A stretch of 64,000 nucleotides of DNA, from NCBI RefSeq assembly GCF_029953285.1, contig NZ_JASAOI010000028.1, positions 62,001 to 126,000 of the forward strand, in the 5' to 3' direction. The stretch's first letter is position 1; each line of letters starts with the position of its first letter. The notes beneath the pieces were generated by a model. It did no database searches and had not been told where the DNA came from. It saw nothing but the letters and a program-made list of their open reading frames with translations. Origin of the DNA: Yinghuangia seranimata (GTDB lineage Bacteria > Actinomycetota > Actinomycetes > Streptomycetales > Streptomycetaceae). The position numbers were made by a program, and so were the translations under genes. Shown here one piece after another: positions 63,227 to 64,000 of the stretch.

Positions 63227-64000
63227 ATGGCGCGTGACATCACTACGGTCGGCGTGGTCGGCCTCGGCACCATGGGTGCCGGCATCGTCGAGATCCTCGC
63301 CCGCGGCGGCGTGACCGTCGTCGGCGTCGAGGTGGACGACGCGGCGGCCGCCCGCGGCCTCGCCCGCATCCAGCACTCCACCGCGCGCGCCGTCGAGCGC
63401 GGGAAGCTCACCGCCGACGAGGAGCAGGCCATCTACGGCCGCATCACCCTCGGCGCGGACCTCGCCGCCGTCGCCGACGCCGACCTCGTGCTCGAGGCCA
63501 TACCGGAGGACCTCGACGCCAAGCGCGAGATGTTCGCCCAGCTCGACAAGATCTGCCGCCCCGACACGATCCTCGCCACCAACACCTCCTCGCTGTCGGT
63601 GACCGAGCTGTCCGTCGCCACCGGCCGCTCGTCGCGCGTCGTCGGCCTGCACTTCTTCAACCCGGCGCCGGTCATGAAGCTCGTCGAGGTCGTGCGCACC
63701 GTCGTCACCGAGCCCGAGGTCCTCGAGGACGTCGTCGCGCTCGCCGAGAAGCTCGGCAAGTCGCCGGTCGTCGCCGGCGACCGCGCGGGCTTCATCGCCA
63801 ACGGGCTGCTCTTCGCGTACCTCAACCACGCCGCGTCGATGTTCGAGGAGAAGTACGCCACCCGCGAGGACATCGACGCCGCCATGCGCTTCGGCTGCGG
63901 CCTGCCGATGGGCCCGCTGGCCGTGCTCGACCTGGTCGGCATCGACACCGCGTACAACATCCTCCAGCAGATGTACCGGCAGTCCCGCGACCGTCTCCAC
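63227..64000 (+). CDS. 3-hydroxyacyl-CoA (3-hydroxybutyryl-CoA) dehydrogenase, cut by the window end
   Basis: 258 codons are visible before the window edge, with no stop. The N-terminal Rossmann motif is 'GVVGLGTMGAGIVEILARGG', then 'ATNTSSLSVTELS', the catalytic His in 'VVGLHFFNPAPVMKLVEVV', and 'FGCGLPMGPLAVLDLVGID' from the C-terminal domain. It is a second, diverged copy of the gene at 14319. AAGGAG lies 6 bases before the ATG at 63227, which is preferred over the ATG at 63224. In several streptomycetes such a gene sits before crotonyl-CoA reductase and a MeaA mutase, so the region beyond the window may continue an ethylmalonyl-CoA pathway (inference from memory). Confidence 0.92.
   Translation, partial: MARDITTVGVVGLGTMGAGIVEILARGGVTVVGVEVDDAAAARGLARIQHSTARAVERGKLTADEEQAIYGRITLGADLAAVADADLVLEAIPEDLDAKREMFAQLDKICRPDTILATNTSSLSVTELSVATGRSSRVVGLHFFNPAPVMKLVEVVRTVVTEPEVLEDVVALAEKLGKSPVVAGDRAGFIANGLLFAYLNHAASMFEEKYATREDIDAAMRFGCGLPMGPLAVLDLVGIDTAYNILQQMYRQSRDRLH

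Overview
The window is chromosomal DNA from a high-GC Gram-positive actinomycete, most like Streptomyces or a close relative (family Streptomycetaceae or neighbours). The evidence is extreme third-position GC, frequent GTG and TTG starts, many ATGA/GTGA start-stop overlaps, a NucS-type mismatch endonuclease, a MurA with Asp in place of the catalytic Cys, ECF sigma factors, a DUF397/XRE pair and type VII secretion (T7SS)-like cargo genes. No rRNA, tRNA, CRISPR array, insertion sequence or prophage was recognised.

Layout. (1) 1-11.8 kb is a conserved housekeeping block: glyA, a WecA/MraY-type sugar-phosphate transferase, then the full F1Fo ATP synthase operon (two small AtpI/AtpZ-like membrane genes, atpB-E-F-H-A-G-D-C) and a DUF2550 gene. 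(2) 11.8-19.7 kb holds cell-wall and CoA metabolism: PduO-type cobalamin adenosyltransferase, murA, a 3-hydroxybutyryl-CoA dehydrogenase, a STAS protein, a SigE-family sigma factor with its membrane partner, and a MeaA-type B12-dependent mutase. (3) 19.7-25.8 kb carries a large secreted sugar-dehydrogenase-like protein and a P-loop (STAND-like) membrane protein. (4) 25.8-37.7 kb and 41.8-45.3 kb are accessory T7SS-type loci: small helical EspC/WXG-like proteins, a PPE-like WxG protein, a mycosin protease, a DUF1023 hydrolase, a DUF6571-like large protein broken by a single-base frameshift, lipoproteins, and three paralogous membrane proteins each built from two tandem four-cysteine modules. 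No EccB/C/D/E core genes lie here, so the secretion machine must be elsewhere. nucS and an SCO5389-family gene sit on either side of part of this cargo. (5) 38-41.6 kb is an acyl-CoA ligase/aldehyde dehydrogenase operon. (6) 45-51 kb has a PLP lyase, a beta-carbonic anhydrase, a small membrane protein, and an APC permease/carbon-nitrogen hydrolase pair divergent from a TetR gene. (7) 51-54.4 kb has a GH12 cellulase with a ricin-type domain, a small secreted protein, and an HATPase / XRE-DUF5753 / DUF397 module. (8) 54.4-61.3 kb is an oxidative cluster (Baeyer-Villiger monooxygenase, Tat-exported flavoprotein, TetR, FAD monooxygenase, MFS exporter), where one TetR protein probably binds two related palindromes. 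(9) 61.4 kb to the end has an Imm63-like protein, an LLM flavoprotein and a 3-hydroxyacyl-CoA dehydrogenase cut by the window edge.

The most noteworthy signal is the repeated T7SS cargo grammar (small EspC-like helper, then a secreted protein, then a membrane-anchored Cys-rich or lipoprotein partner), with the unassigned 8-cysteine family and two apparent frameshifts inside these loci.
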